Positions 1 to 12,059 of a stretch of DNA of 64,000 nt are shown in pieces. The stretch covers positions 1,130,533,744 through 1,130,597,743 of the forward strand of contig OY856412.1 of assembly GCA_963693085.1 (NCBI GenBank), given 5' to 3'. Under the pieces are notes generated by a model, which had not been told where the DNA came from, did not search any database, and saw only the letters and a program-made list of their open reading frames with translations. Position 1 is the stretch's first letter. Every line of letters begins with the position of its first letter. This stretch comes from Alisma plantago-aquatica (Eukaryota > Streptophyta > Magnoliopsida > Alismatales > Alismataceae). Position numbers and translations under genes: made by a program.

Positions 1-982
1 CATATGTGCAGATTTTGGATTCGAACATGTAGGGTTTTTTATTCCATCCTTGATTAGTCTAGTAGCTAAAGACCCTACATCAGTTCAACAATACTGCTGT
101 GAGTCTTTTTCAAATTTTGCTGTAAAAAAGAAGACGGTGATAATGGCTCCATTCAATGTAGAGTAAGTTTACTTTGCTTATTATAATTTGGACTTAAGAA
201 AATTACATTTTATTGTGGATTTTGAGTTATTAATTTTTAACTTTTTTTCCTCTAGGGGTAGGCATTGGGAGTTTTTGGTTATTGCCCCCGAGACGTTCAC
301 TGTGTATTATCTAGATCCTAAGGGGGGTAAATTGAATACAAGATTTGGACACATAATGAAAATGGCAATATTTCGGTGAGAAATATTTCATTTTTCATAT
401 CCGTTAACATATGTTATTACATTACTATTTAATTGCAATGTTCTGTGTTACATTAACATGTAGGGGTTTTGAGGAGTACAAAAAGGCTGGAGGAAAGGTC
501 CCCACGAAAAAGAACCAGCCAATAATTTGGAAGAACGTGAAAGTAAGTTCCCGACTGTAATATATGTATATATTATTTATGTGAACAATGCTTAATTAGT
601 TATATTTTTTAATATTTTGTATGTTTGAATTTATAGTGTGCTACACAAGACAATGGATGGGCATGTGGATACTATGTCATGCGATATATGCACATGATTA
701 TCAAACATGCCGTACTGGATATCGAATGTATTACTCAGGTATTATATAGTCTCATTAGATAATATGATCGAAATATATCAATCTTATTTATAGCTCATTA
801 ATTATATATATACATCATTCTCTTTACAGGTGTTTAAAGCTGACCCCATTACAGGAAAAGACTTACCAAATGTTAATGCTCCCTATACAATGGGAGAATT
901 AAATGAAGTAAGAGAAGAATGGGCAACAGCCATACAATTAGTGGGGGCTTTAAAATATAATTGGGATCCTGATAGCGAATAA
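1..982 (+). CDS. Ulp1-like (peptidase C48) protease, C-terminal part, CACTA-borne, 5 exons
   Basis: C-terminal part of a Ulp1/SENP-type cysteine protease, a family that cleaves SUMO-like proteins and is often carried by plant CACTA transposons. The 5' end lies outside the window. Exons I infer: 1-162, 256-375, 464-542, 637-738 and 830-982, each with GT donor and AG acceptor and with phases that keep the frame open to the TAA at 980-982. The catalytic set of the family is visible: His at 263-265 (RHWEF), Asp at 314-316 (YYLDP), Gln at 646-648 (TQDNGW) and Cys at 664-666 (WACGYY). No stop or frameshift is seen in this portion, so it may be intact. It lies about 1 kb inside the CACTA terminus in the same orientation, so I read it as transposon cargo rather than a host gene. 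Splicing is inferred from sequence only. Confidence 0.82.
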
Positions 983-1383
983 TGACTAAACAATGATACT
1001 TTGTAAATGAATTTTTGAATTATAATATATGTGTGAATGTTTCTACATGTCTGGATGTTTCTACATGTGTCTGAGTGAAAATGAATGAAAGTGTTTGTTG
1101 CTATATGAATGTTTCTACATGTGTGAATGTGAATGAATGGAACTACATATTGCTAGCATGTGTGAAAGTTTATAAATGTGTGAAAATAAAATGGAACTAC
1201 AGGTTGCATTGCTAAATGCATGTGCTACTTGTTTATTGTTACTTTTGCAGGTTTGCGGCCTGTTGTCGGCTGATATCAATGGATGTCGTAAAACCTGCAG
1301 TTCATAACTGAACTGAACAGGTTTCTCATCCTGCGACCAGCCACAGCAGGTCTGCAGACTGACAGGAAAGAAAAAAAACCAAT

Positions 1384-1985
1384 AGGCGTCGGTTATTTGT
1401 AAATAACCGACACATAATGATATAGTGTCGGTTTTCCTACAATAAACCGACGTCTATGTCCTTAACACCACGGTCGTGTTGGACAGCACGGCCGTGGGGC
1501 GAAGATATATGGTGTCGGTTTTTTACTTATAACCGACACTGATAAAGGGTTTGGGCGTCGGTTTTTAACTAATAACCGACACATAATACTATAGTGTCAG
1601 TTTTCCTACAATAAACCGACGTCTATTTCCTTAACACCACGGCGAACATATATGGTGTCGGTTTTTTACTTATAACCGACACTGATAGTGCCCAAGATGG
1701 CGCCCTTTCTGTGGCGTGAAGGGTTCGGGCGTCGGTTTTAACTAATAACTGACGCCTATAGTCCCATGATGGCGCGTTTTCGGTGGCGCGCGAAGAGTTT
1801 GGGTGTCAGTTTCTTATCTAATAACCGACACATATAGTCCCCTGATGGCGCACTTTCGGTGGCGCGCGAAGAGTTTGGGCGTCGGTTTTGGAACCGACGC
1901 CTAATGGGTGGACTTTTAGTGTCGCCCACATAGGTGTCGCTTAGAAACCGACACTAAAGGCTTTAAATAACCGACACTAAAGGTA
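1384..1985 (+). repeat. CACTA subterminal repeat array
   Basis: A dozen or more copies in both orientations of a short motif of the form GTGTCGGTTTT / AACCGACAC, often as hairpin pairs (GGTTTTTAACTAATAACC-like). Blocks of about 120-200 bp containing the phrase 'ggcgcgcgaagagttt' are repeated from about 1690 to 1880. Subterminal repeats of this kind bind the CACTA-encoded protein in known systems; binding here is inferred. Confidence 0.8.
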
Positions 1986-2003
1986 GGTTCTGTAGTAGTG
2001 AGT

Positions 2004-3240
2004 GCAGTTGTAAGAACTACTTATTAGAGATTCACATGAGGTGTAGTGAACAACCAAATGGTAAATCTAGGAAATTTACTAGTAATGCAGCATAGTAGTG
2101 TGCACATAAGATTGTGGAAAATATCACATACCTAGATTAAAGTTAGAGTTTGTTGGAAATAAGTCAGAGGTGGTATAAATCAGAAAGTGAACAAAAATAG
2201 GTCTATACTTCCCAATGTAGTTGATGCAATATCATTGATTAGAAATATTCATGGGAGACGTGTATCCCTCAAATTACCCGTTCTGGTCTTCATGGAGCTA
2301 GAGTAGGCTTTCATTTAATGTCCTCAAGATTTAGGGATATCTACAAGGGTAGAAGCAACCACACACCACTTGATAATGGTTGTATTGTTCTTGAGAGTCA
2401 TAAGATCAGTCCTGGAAAGGGAATTGGTCCAGGGTGGCAGGCGATATGATAATGGTGATGAGGATTCAGAAGTCAAAGAAAAACTAGGTTATGATGAGAT
2501 AGGAATGCTCGTGTTCAATTGATCGGTTAGATGTATAATAACCCTCCCTTGAATATAATAAAGAGTATGAAATACATATAGGATGGTGAATTCGTATACG
2601 AATGGGAATTGAGAAATATTTCGGATCCAATTTGGGACTCTGATAAAGATCAAATGAAACTTCTTGAATTCACTTTTGGAGATGGTCAACTAAAGAAAAC
2701 CTCTATGTACCTCATTTTTTTCTCTTCAATTATAATTCCTTGTCAAACAAACTCTCGTAGTTAACCAAATTTGAGTTTTTTTATATATCTTCGTATGAAG
2801 AACTTTAGTTTTACATTATGTTAACATTTTATTATGTTTTAACCTCTTAAATAGTTCATTATTGCTTTAAATACATTTATAACAGTAGAAACTATATCAG
2901 GATTTAGTTTGTACATTTGATTGATAGCATTACACTTTTACTCCTTATGGTCGATCAAGCTTTAAAGGGGCTCTCAATGGGCCCGACCTTCTTCAACTTA
3001 GACTAATTGACATCAATTAGGTCTTCACATGAATTTATTTAATCGATAGTAGTATTTGGATTATTGTATTAAACTCTGGAGTGTTACATACCGTATCCTG
3101 TCGATGAGAGGGTCGCCAATTTGGAGATTTCCTTTCAGAACGGGAGTTGTAACTGATAGTATGATTGAAGTCATAATCCATTGGATTGTGGTATGCTTAT
3201 CCATTCATGTTAGCTTCTAGGAAACTAACTAGTACAGCGG
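2004..3240. other. AT-rich stretch, nothing recognised
   Basis: No reading frame, terminal repeat or RNA gene could be supported. The bases around 2240-2700 are less AT-rich and could be decayed coding sequence, but no family was recognised. Confidence 0.4.
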
Positions 3241-3930
3241 AGACGGTGCCAATAATTGGACACCCATTTGAAGTGGGTGGTTTTGCGTACAGCAGCAACG
3301 GTTTCATGGCGACATGTTATCCTTATCCTCCATCAATTGACAACAAAGGACACACATGAAGACAAATCGGTAACGTGTCACCTATTATAAAAGGTAGTTG
3401 GATTGTTCGGTCAAGTAAGGCCATCCCCAGTCGAGCACGGTTTTGCTGTTCCTGAATTGAGCAGGAGTACGCTGCTTCGTGCTGCATCGACATCCACGTG
3501 TATGGGCAGTTACAAACAGAAGGTGAAGATAAATCTTTGCTGACACATGGCATTATATACAGCTAGGAGCAGCCTGCCCTTTACAAAAAGTGGAACAGCA
3601 AATCCGCTGGCTCCCCAGTCGGATATATATGTGAAGCTTATTGTGCCTAAGAAATTCAACCCCTACCAACCACCAAACTGGACTCCGCAAGCCTCCTAGA
3701 ATTTATTTTATTTGAGCCCGTGCATCTAAGATCCGTTATTATCGTCTACTTCCTATCTTCCGCTACAATTATTTATCTTGTTGTTCTTCTTACTACTGCT
3801 ACTCTTTTCTTACTTGCTTGCAAAACCTTCAGACCGCTCTCTAGCCTACTAGCTAACTAGCCATATCTCTTTCGAGGTTGGTGAGACTAGAGGTCGACAG
3901 GAAGGGCGTGCGAGTTTGTTAAAGAAGAAT
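3240..3930 (+). other. Possible solo-LTR-like segment
   Basis: A stretch of higher complexity with a TATA-like box (CTATTATAAAAGG at 3381-3393) followed by GC-richer sequence and a C/T-rich tract near 3740-3850, resembling the promoter/R layout of a plant LTR. No TG...CA ends with a matching target duplication were found, so this is a weak call. Confidence 0.25.
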
Positions 3931-4139
3931 CAAACGTCGCTTTCGTGCAGAAAGAACGCCGACCAACTTGCACCAGATATTGTTTGTCTTGTTGTTCTCG
4001 GAAGTGTAACTTCCACACTGACGTCGTTTTGTTTACTATATTTCCCTGTTTTACAGTCAAACAGCAAATGGTTTTTAGATACTGTCTCTGTCGTTACTCA
4101 AACCGTTACAGGATAGCGCTCACGATTGCGTAATCATCT

Positions 4140-7100
4140 TCAAACTTTGCTCCTCTCTGAAATATATGCTATATTTTATTAGAAAATAAACCTCCATTAC
4201 TGTTCGTTTCTCCCATTGTGGGGCTCAAGTTGAGGCTAATGAGAAAAACACGCACTTGTGTGATGTACCACCAATTTCTCCTTTTCCTAAAAGAAGACAT
4301 TGAGACTGTAGGATTCAATAGACTTTAGAAATAATCATTGTGTTGCGATTTTAATGAAAGAATTGCAGGCATCTCCACTATAAGCTTCTAGTTTTGTCGC
4401 TCAAGTGCACCTAGCATCTATATAGGTCCCCTATATCCAATATTTGATCGGAGTTAACACATTCAGAACATTGGTTTTCTGATCCTAGGATTAAAAGTAG
4501 CGACAGTAATTCAATTTCTTCGACGTCATGTGAGCGAGTTGCTACTTGCTAGAAGGATCTGGCAAGGGTGCCATGCATTCTTGAGTAACCACAAGTCACC
4601 CAAGATAAAAATCCGAACACTCGCCCAAATCATCGTCAAGGCAGTCAAGCACCTTAAAAAAAACGTGTACTTTTTCGAGCATGACAAGTTTATATTAGCG
4701 TGAGTTCGGTTGTCATCCAACACATAACAGCGTCCCACTAATTATCATATAATTACCAATCACGAAAAAGCGGTAGTTCAAAGTTCCACCAAACAATATT
4801 TAAATATCAGCCTTACATTTGCAGTAATCGTCACTGAATCAGTATAACTTGTGTTCACGTCATCCTGGCACGTTTTATTTCCAGAATTTGGCCATATTAG
4901 ACTGTATTTTGGAATCTATATGTAAGAAAATTAATATTTAGTTTGCAGGATTTGACCAAATAGAGGTAATCTAGGAATGTCTAGACATAAAGGGAAACCC
5001 GCATTTTGATTTAATCAAAATCCTTCCGGACGTCAAAATCCAGTTATAACTGGCCGGTGAACTAAGAAAAAAATAAATCATATATTTTACAAATCATGAA
5101 AACCAAACATAATATTTATATTTACAGGATTTTGACAATACAGCATTTTACAAATGTAGGATGGTCTAAATGTATGATTCTTGGGAATCTAACAAACCAA
5201 ACATGCCTTAAGAGAGAAAAGTAATAGTGACGTGCCGGATTCTAGAAAATTACATTGGCAAAGCCACTAATGTGGAACGAATGATTCCGGTTAGAAATAT
5301 AGTAACAGGGAGAACAAGTAGAATATTGTGTCGGTAAAGTAGAGTACATTACTAGTATGATTTCACCCGAAAAGTTAATCATAAATATCATCTGTTTGCA
5401 AAACTTTATTAGTAATATGTGGATTTGTGTAGTACATTCTTGGGTTGGTGGCCTAGAAATTCGAAAACGGAAAGTCCTATGATGGAAAAAAAAAGTTATC
5501 ATATGAATTTTATCAATGTAGAAAATGCAAGAACCATCACATTATCACGATCATATAAACTTAAAACCTATCTTTTATACAACAACAAAGAGGTGTCTTC
5601 AAGTACATCTACGAACTATGTCGCCTTAGCCATAAACAGATATATCAATTGATGAAGAAAATGTTTTCAACTTTTACATTGAGTTGGTAGGTTTCTCATA
5701 TGAGTTTTTTTTTCTATCTCAACCAAGTTAATATATAATATGAAAGGCATTTGCCTTCTAGATCTAAAAAGAAAGAAAAAAAACTTGAAATCCTTAGGAA
5801 CTCTCTATTATAAAGTACAAATTATAATTAAAATATTAGACAATAAGGATAGTATCGTAAAGAAATATGTAAAGTAAAAATTTAGTAAATAGATCATTTT
5901 TTATATTATTTACTATATTCTACTTCTAAGAACATTTGTTAGTTTCTCTCAATATTAGTAAACAAACAATAACATACTTATGGTACACGTTGAAATAAGA
6001 TTGTCTTAACTTACGTTATAAAGTATATATCTTAGACAAAGAACTTGACATTAAATGTTAAGTACATTCTATTAAGAATGATTAGTCTGGGACAGTCATT
6101 AGTTCTATAGATATATAATGAGATCTATGACATGCATTGTTAGTCTTGTGTAAGTTATTCAAATATAACCATCTATATAGTTTAGCAAGGTGTGCTTTTA
6201 GGGGAAGTGCACATCCATTGTGGGAAGAAGAATAAAATCTAGAGGGGTATAGGTGGAGAGTGGGGGGTTTTAGGGGGACAGAGCGAGTGTACATAGAGAG
6301 TAAGAGAAAGATGTGGGAGGATGGATTAGAGGGAGAATGATAAGGAAGTAATTATGTTTCGAGGAGAATATTTGGGTAGTGGTGAAATGTGGGATGTAGG
6401 GGGAGATAAGATTTCAAGAAAAAAAAGAGGGCAGTGTTGCGGGAGATAGGTAAAGAAAATTAGTGGTTTTAAATTTGACCTTTTGATTGGCTAAGGTTTT
6501 TTATAAAATATAAATAGCATGATTGCATCTTTAAAAATAAATTGTCTTTTTGTAGTGTATATATAATATTTTCTTATAAAATTAAGATTAAGAGATATTT
6601 TGACTCTCATACTCTTATTATGATTACACTATAGTTTCTTAAGCATAATGTCTCACTCTCTCTAACATTCTGTATCATCCCTCTCCTTCAGTCATTAGTA
6701 TTGTCACTCTTTCTCTCACTAACACCTTCCAAACTAGTGTTACTATTCATGGTCCTCTGCCCACGGCAATTTTACTCCATGTATTTCCTTCCCTTCTCAG
6801 ATTTCTTTCTTAGTTCATTAATCTCTATCCTCACCTACTTTCTTGACCACTTTCTTTTCTCCTCATCTTTTATCACCCTTCCTGAATTTATTTCTTAGTT
6901 CAACAGTCTCTCTCCTCACCTTCTTTCCTGACCACTTCCTTTTCCCCTCATTTTCTCCCTCGACAAACCTTATCCCATTGATTCTCCAAACTTTTGATAA
7001 GAAGAAAATAAGGATTGTTACATCAATGTGGGCAAAACACAAAATGATAATGAGAAATAACTTAATGCTACTATTGGATACTCCACATTCATAGATACCT

Positions 7101-10100
7101 TAATTTTGGGGGTTCGGATGGTGTTGTGGTTCTTTAAACCTAATATCATCATCCTTGGACACTGACATCCATGTATTTTTTCCGTGGGTAAAAATATTTT
7201 TTCACAACTACGTTGACATGATTAAAATTTTCACCCATTAGGAGAGTTGATACTATGGCCCCACATCACTATGTCATTCCCTAAGGGGATGTATAGTGTA
7301 TTTAGCATGTTTGATAATAAAAAAGCCTATATTTAGTTAATTCAATTTTTGGAAATCCTAGTTTATAAAGATTATGTCAATCATTTGTTTTGATGAATTT
7401 GATAATCTAAAGTAAATTAATGTAAAGTCTTCCTCGTGGAACTATGTAGATGGAAACTGGAATCCATTAAGTTACATTTTACTAGAAAATGTTAAAAAAT
7501 GCTTTTCATTGCTCATAAAAATAACACATACTTCCTATTGGTGGATTGCAAAAATAATTTAAAGTAAGACATGCCAAAAAATGTTGCCTTATAGGTGCAT
7601 GGAGACTCTAAAACTTTTCTACATGCCATCAATATTGAGTTACAAAATCCGTTGCTATGGATTATATGACATGTCAATACACACTTTGTAGAAGCTCTAT
7701 TTTTCTATTAGCATGAGACTCTAATGTCATATTACAAAAGAGGTATTGGAATATGTAAGATGAGATTTGCATTTGTGTATCTCTATATCATGAAAACTAG
7801 GCTAGATATTAGCTTCATAATCTTCAAACATATACACAAACTCTCTGTGACCTTGTAATTTTCTCATATAAGTATCACCATCCTAATAATGCTCATTGTA
7901 GGTCATATAGTAATTTGTAGACATTTATCATTAGAAACTTAAACATTATTCTAATTTTGAATCTTCCATGTTTATCATGTTCTATCCCTTTGGATTGATA
8001 TTTCCTTTTTTAGTAAAGAGTGATAGAGAACATAAAGTATTATATTTATGTAGACTCCATATCTTGGGGTTGTCCACTTATAATATCATTTTACAATTGT
8101 AGAAGAAAAAAGGTCATTTCGCATCTTGAATATTACTTTAGAGGTAAAAATAATCTTTCAAAGGTACCTACCAAACAAAAGGGTTCATCTAAACAATTGT
8201 CGTTGTCAGTTTTGAAATTACAATCAGTGGTCAATCAAACATGCATGTCTTCATAATATCCTCCAAAGTTAGGAGTGTGGTTGATTTAGTCTGGTGCAAC
8301 ACAATGATTCATTAATGTTGTAGATTCTATGAGCTTGTTTAATGCATAAGCCATTCATACAAGATGTAGCAAAATACTTTTAGTCAACCTAGAAAATATT
8401 ATATTCAACTTATTTATGCTTGATACACCTTCACTTTGGGACAAAAAAGTATTCCCATAAAATGTTTTGGATACTTCTCAAGTACCATATAAACTCTTAA
8501 ATTTGTCTCTTAAAAGTTTTTCCATGAGCAAGGTGATGAAGGGAAAGTTCTGGTTCAATTCAAGTGATATGTAAAAATTATAAATATGTGAAAATTAACC
8601 TATCTTCCATGTATAATAACCTTATCTTCTAGGTTTTAGATGTAGATCGAATTCATTGGAAGTCTTCTTAAAAGTAACAAAACTAAGAAAAACTAAAGTA
8701 TGAGAGAGGAGATAATCTATACAGTCATGAGTTCATCTAGTATATTCCATAAAGGTGTTGAATCACTGGGAAAAAATATGGATCTTATAAGATTTAGTAT
8801 CAAGTCAACAAACTTACCAAACTAGAATATAAGCATGTTGGTTTTTCTTGCATTTTTTTTTAGTGCCTCCTAGTAACAAATGCAATATGGGGCACTACAT
8901 ATATTTTGTATGAAGGACTTGGTTTAATCCTTCATCTCAATATTTTTAGCTTAATCTCCATTCCTTGCATTGCCAATGCAAATCAATATGGTGCTAGTGT
9001 GTCCGCTTTTATTAATCACATTGCTAGATTGAGATATATATGTTGCTTAGACATTGCAACTATCTATAGAATTCTATAATTTAAATATCGGTCCATCATA
9101 TATAACCAATTAAAGGAATCATTCTCCTAATAATCTTCAAGGTGAATGCCTACTTTACACCCATGTGATTTTCAAATGTCCACCTTAAAGCACTAGTGTG
9201 GAATGCGTCCATTGCAACTAATATCATAAAACTTTTTTGTTCAATAAAGAAACTGTAAAAATACTTGACCGCTTGAGAGATATTTTATAATACCCAAAAA
9301 TAGAATTAGGAAATTATTAAATATGTTAGTACAAATGTATGAAACATCTTGTAAAGAAGTTGCACAGGGATATAGCTACTAGATAACTTGCCATGACACA
9401 TCCTAGTCTTTGGGAATAAGATATATGAATGTTCCATCTACCTCTTTAAGTAATTGTTCATTATCAAAAAAAACTATACCCCTATGATGACATCTTCTCC
9501 TTTTTCATCCCTCATATATCCTAAAAATATCATCGTCATGTTCCTATGTCCTTGGGCTTTATCTATAACTATGTGCTTATTATCTCCTTATACTTCACCA
9601 ATGAGAACAACAAGGTATATCCTATTAATGAATTTCATGAAGCAACCATTCATATTTTTAAGTGGAATATTTGAAGAACTAGTCGCCAAAATGCTTCTGA
9701 AAGTATTGTTGGATATGGCATGTAATGATTTTTATATACAAATATTCATTATTGTTTATTTATTCTCTATTTCTAGGTTGTCTTTTAGTCTATAAAGGAA
9801 TGAAAACGTCTTATTTTCATCACCATTTTTGTCTTATAAAGAATTTATACTATTTCATGAGATACTCAACCTCTGGATTCTCTCATGGATTGTTTTCTTT
9901 TTCCCATTCCTTGGTCATGCCAAAATACAATGAAGGTATAGTACAATAGTGGTGATTTTCTACTTTAAAAGAGTGTCTAGCTCAATATTTTTAGCTTTGT
10001 CTCAATGGTTACTGGCTTTCAATTTGTCAAATTAATATTATCACTTAGAACTATATGCACACATAACATATATATATCTAATAGATTGTATTAACTATTA

Positions 10101-10440
10101 TATTTTATGTACAATACATGACAATATACCACCAGTATCCCATTTCATCATTGTAGTGAGAAAATAGAGTCTCTAATTTGTATCCCTCTCAAATAAAAAG
10201 TTACATGCCACTCATCAAAGAGGATAGGTAGTATTAAACATTCTAATCACATCATGAACTTAGGAAATATGTTCAATTTTGAGTGAATTAACACACTTCT
10301 TTTAACATTTTCAAACTTGGCAAAAAGGCATGAGAAATAGATAAGAAGGCTTTCGCATTTAATGAATATATTTCAAAACTTATACTCTAACATTCATGAC
10401 TTGAGTTTCAATTGTGATGCACACCTTGACTGTACTTTCA
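4140..10440. other. Long AT-rich region without a recognisable gene
   Basis: About 6.3 kb with only short, stop-rich frames. At 5100-5215 the sequence ends in CTAACAAACCAAACATGCC, which looks like one end of a Tourist/Harbinger-type MITE, but no partner end was seen. The stretch 7100-9950 reads like very old decayed repeat DNA; no domain was recognised on either strand. Confidence 0.4.
6180..6975. repeat. Purine-rich arm facing pyrimidine-rich arm; includes an 85-bp tandem duplication
   Basis: On the plus strand 6180-6470 is strongly G/A-rich and 6650-6975 strongly C/T-rich, the composition expected of two arms of an old inverted repeat such as a Mutator-like element, although base-by-base pairing could not be shown. 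The right arm holds a tandem duplication of about 85 bp (copies near 6801-6885 and 6886-6970, both containing TTTCTTAGTTC and CTGACCACTT-like words). Confidence 0.35.
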
Positions 10441-10468
10441 TTTCCAAGCATTGCATTACTTTCTAATT

Positions 10469-11060
10469 TCATTTTCTTTCTTCAATCATCATCCTTATCA
10501 TCATATAAGCCTCAGTCCCGACGACGTTAAGGTCAACTACATGGATCATTTTTTTTCCAATTAGCTCTATCATGGGTTGTATTCTAATTGAGATGTAAAG
10601 ATTCTTAATATCCATTATAATCTCTTCCCATGTTAATTTCGGTCTTTCTCTTTTTCTATTATGTGCTTGACTCAATAGCATTGCTTGGTATAGATGCATT
10701 AGTCAATTTGTGTAGCACAGTTCGTACCATCTGAGTCGGCCCTTACACAACTTGTCCTTATTGTTTGCCACCCCCACTTTATTCATGATGTAATCATTTC
10801 TCAAGAGTATTTTGTATTCTCACACATCCATCTAAGCATATGTATTCTAGCCAAGTTCATCTTGTTGAGACCTTGTTTCTTCAATGCCCAATATACACTC
10901 TCATAGAGCATGACTGGACGTATAGTTGTTCTATAAAACTGAGAGGGATCTTTCAATCCATAAAACTCCAGTTGCACTCCTCCATTTCAACCATCTGGTA
11001 GTGGTCTTGTGACAAAATGTCATCTTGGACATCCCCATCTATTTGAATAACAGAACCCAA
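10469..11060 (-). pseudogene. LINE reverse-transcriptase C-terminal remnant
   Basis: Read on the minus strand, this encodes the end of a plant non-LTR (LINE) polyprotein. Starting near 11060 there is a KWR-ATGVLW-like piece, then FYRTTIRPVMLYES, then NLARIHMLRWMCENT. After a gap the 10469-10699 frame gives NRKRERPKLTWEEIIMDIKN. These match the conserved block after the RT domain of plant LINEs (usually '..RPAMLYGSECW..MRMLRWM..RGRPKKTW..'). Stops and frameshifts separate the pieces. No endonuclease domain or poly(A) tail was identified. It is not functional. Confidence 0.75.
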
Positions 11061-11149
11061 GTAACAAAATTTATCAAATTTTCTCTTTTTGACCTTGATC
11101 TAATTTCATCACTTTTCACTCGATATTTTCAATTTTATATATCTTTGCT

Positions 11150-11560
11150 CTATTTTTTCAATTTCATATTTGTGCTAAATTTTTCTAGTAGAATCAATGT
11201 GTTCCGTTCCATAAGTGACCAATGGTATGTCTGACTATTGTTGAACTAAAAAAATGATGTTAGTATGACATCATCAAAATAAAGATCCAGGAAAAGGAAG
11301 AGCAATCCCTAACTACAAGGCACAGCTTGATTTTACTTCTGTCATATCCATTTTTTTCTTTAAATATAAATCTACTTGTATCACCTTCTACTTAGTTTTA
11401 TTTGTTTGATTTATTATTCATATCTTTTTTACATTTATAATACTACTCAATTTTTCTACTAGAATCAATGTTTTTTCTACTGGTGGTTAGACTGTGAATG
11501 AACCCAAAAAAAATGATGTCATCAAAACAAAAACAAAATGGAAGAAAAGAAAAGATCGAT
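11150..11560. repeat. Degenerate direct repeat flanking the LINE end
   Basis: The phrase 'tttttctagtagaatcaatgt' with following 'gatgtcatcaaaa...aaatgg/aagg' occurs twice in diverged form, near 11180-11300 and 11450-11550. It may be LINE flank or an old tandem duplication. Function unknown. Confidence 0.35.
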
Positions 11561-11589
11561 CACTTGGGTAAAACAATAGTACGGGTTAG

Positions 11590-11770
11590 ACCAATTGATT
11601 TAGTATGTCTATGTGTATGTGTAGGATTAAGAGAGGCATTCTTTGTCCCTCTCCCACGCCCATGGCGGAGGTCGAACGCCCAGGAGGGTGATAAATGAAG
11701 GAGACAACTAGGATTCGAACCCGGATCCATTTGTTCGGGGACACCATGCTTGACCACTTGAGCCACTCTT
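11590..11770 (-). mobile_element. tRNA-derived SINE
   Basis: Read on the minus strand from about 11770, there is a Pol III internal promoter: box A TGGCTCAAGTGG (11754-11765) and, 32 bases later, box B GGTTCGAATCC (11711-11721). The sequence does not fold as a complete tRNA; it runs on into a non-tRNA body with 'tttatcaccctcctgggcg' and 'gccatgggcgtgggagaggg', ending in a short ACACATACACAT-type tail. This is the layout of plant tRNA-related SINEs. The 5' end lies next to a GTGTAT microsatellite. Target duplications were not resolved. Confidence 0.75.
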
Positions 11771-11775
11771 TGTCG

Positions 11776-11890
11776 GCGTGTATGTGTATGTGTATGTGTA
11801 TGTGTATGTGTGTCACTATGTGCTAGTGTGTGTGAGAGAGAGTGTGTGTATGTGTATATGCATGTGCATGCATGTGTTGTATGTGTATTG
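11776..11890. repeat. (GTGTAT)n / (TG)n microsatellite
   Basis: Five to six GTGTAT units from about 11778, then mixed TG, GAGA and CATG repeats to about 11890. Frames read through it encode only Thr-His runs and are not genes. Confidence 0.85.
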
Positions 11891-12059
11891 GAACGGTGGG
11901 TATATATACTTATGGGATTAAAGAGAAAAATTTCTCCCCTCCCCCTCCACAACACGTAGAAGATCGGATAGCGTATTGAATTGAAAATTGTGTATAGTGG
12001 TATGAACTCGAGTCCTTTCATTAAAGAAACCTGGATTTGTCAGCCACACCGTACTTTGT

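Larger units (their letters stand above)
1..2000 (+). mobile_element. CACTA (En/Spm) DNA transposon, right-hand part
   Basis: The sequence ends at 2000 in the reverse complement of CACTACTACAGAACC, the typical CACTA terminal inverted repeat. The next three bases, agt (2001-2003), are the expected place for the 3-bp target duplication. Inside the terminus lie about 600 bp of subterminal repeats, then the Ulp1-like gene. The other end and any transposase lie to the left of the window, so autonomy cannot be judged. Confidence 0.85.

Noticed and set aside
11590..11770. Functional tRNA gene on the minus strand
   Set aside because: Boxes A and B are present but no acceptor stem or full cloverleaf can be formed; the body matches a SINE layout.
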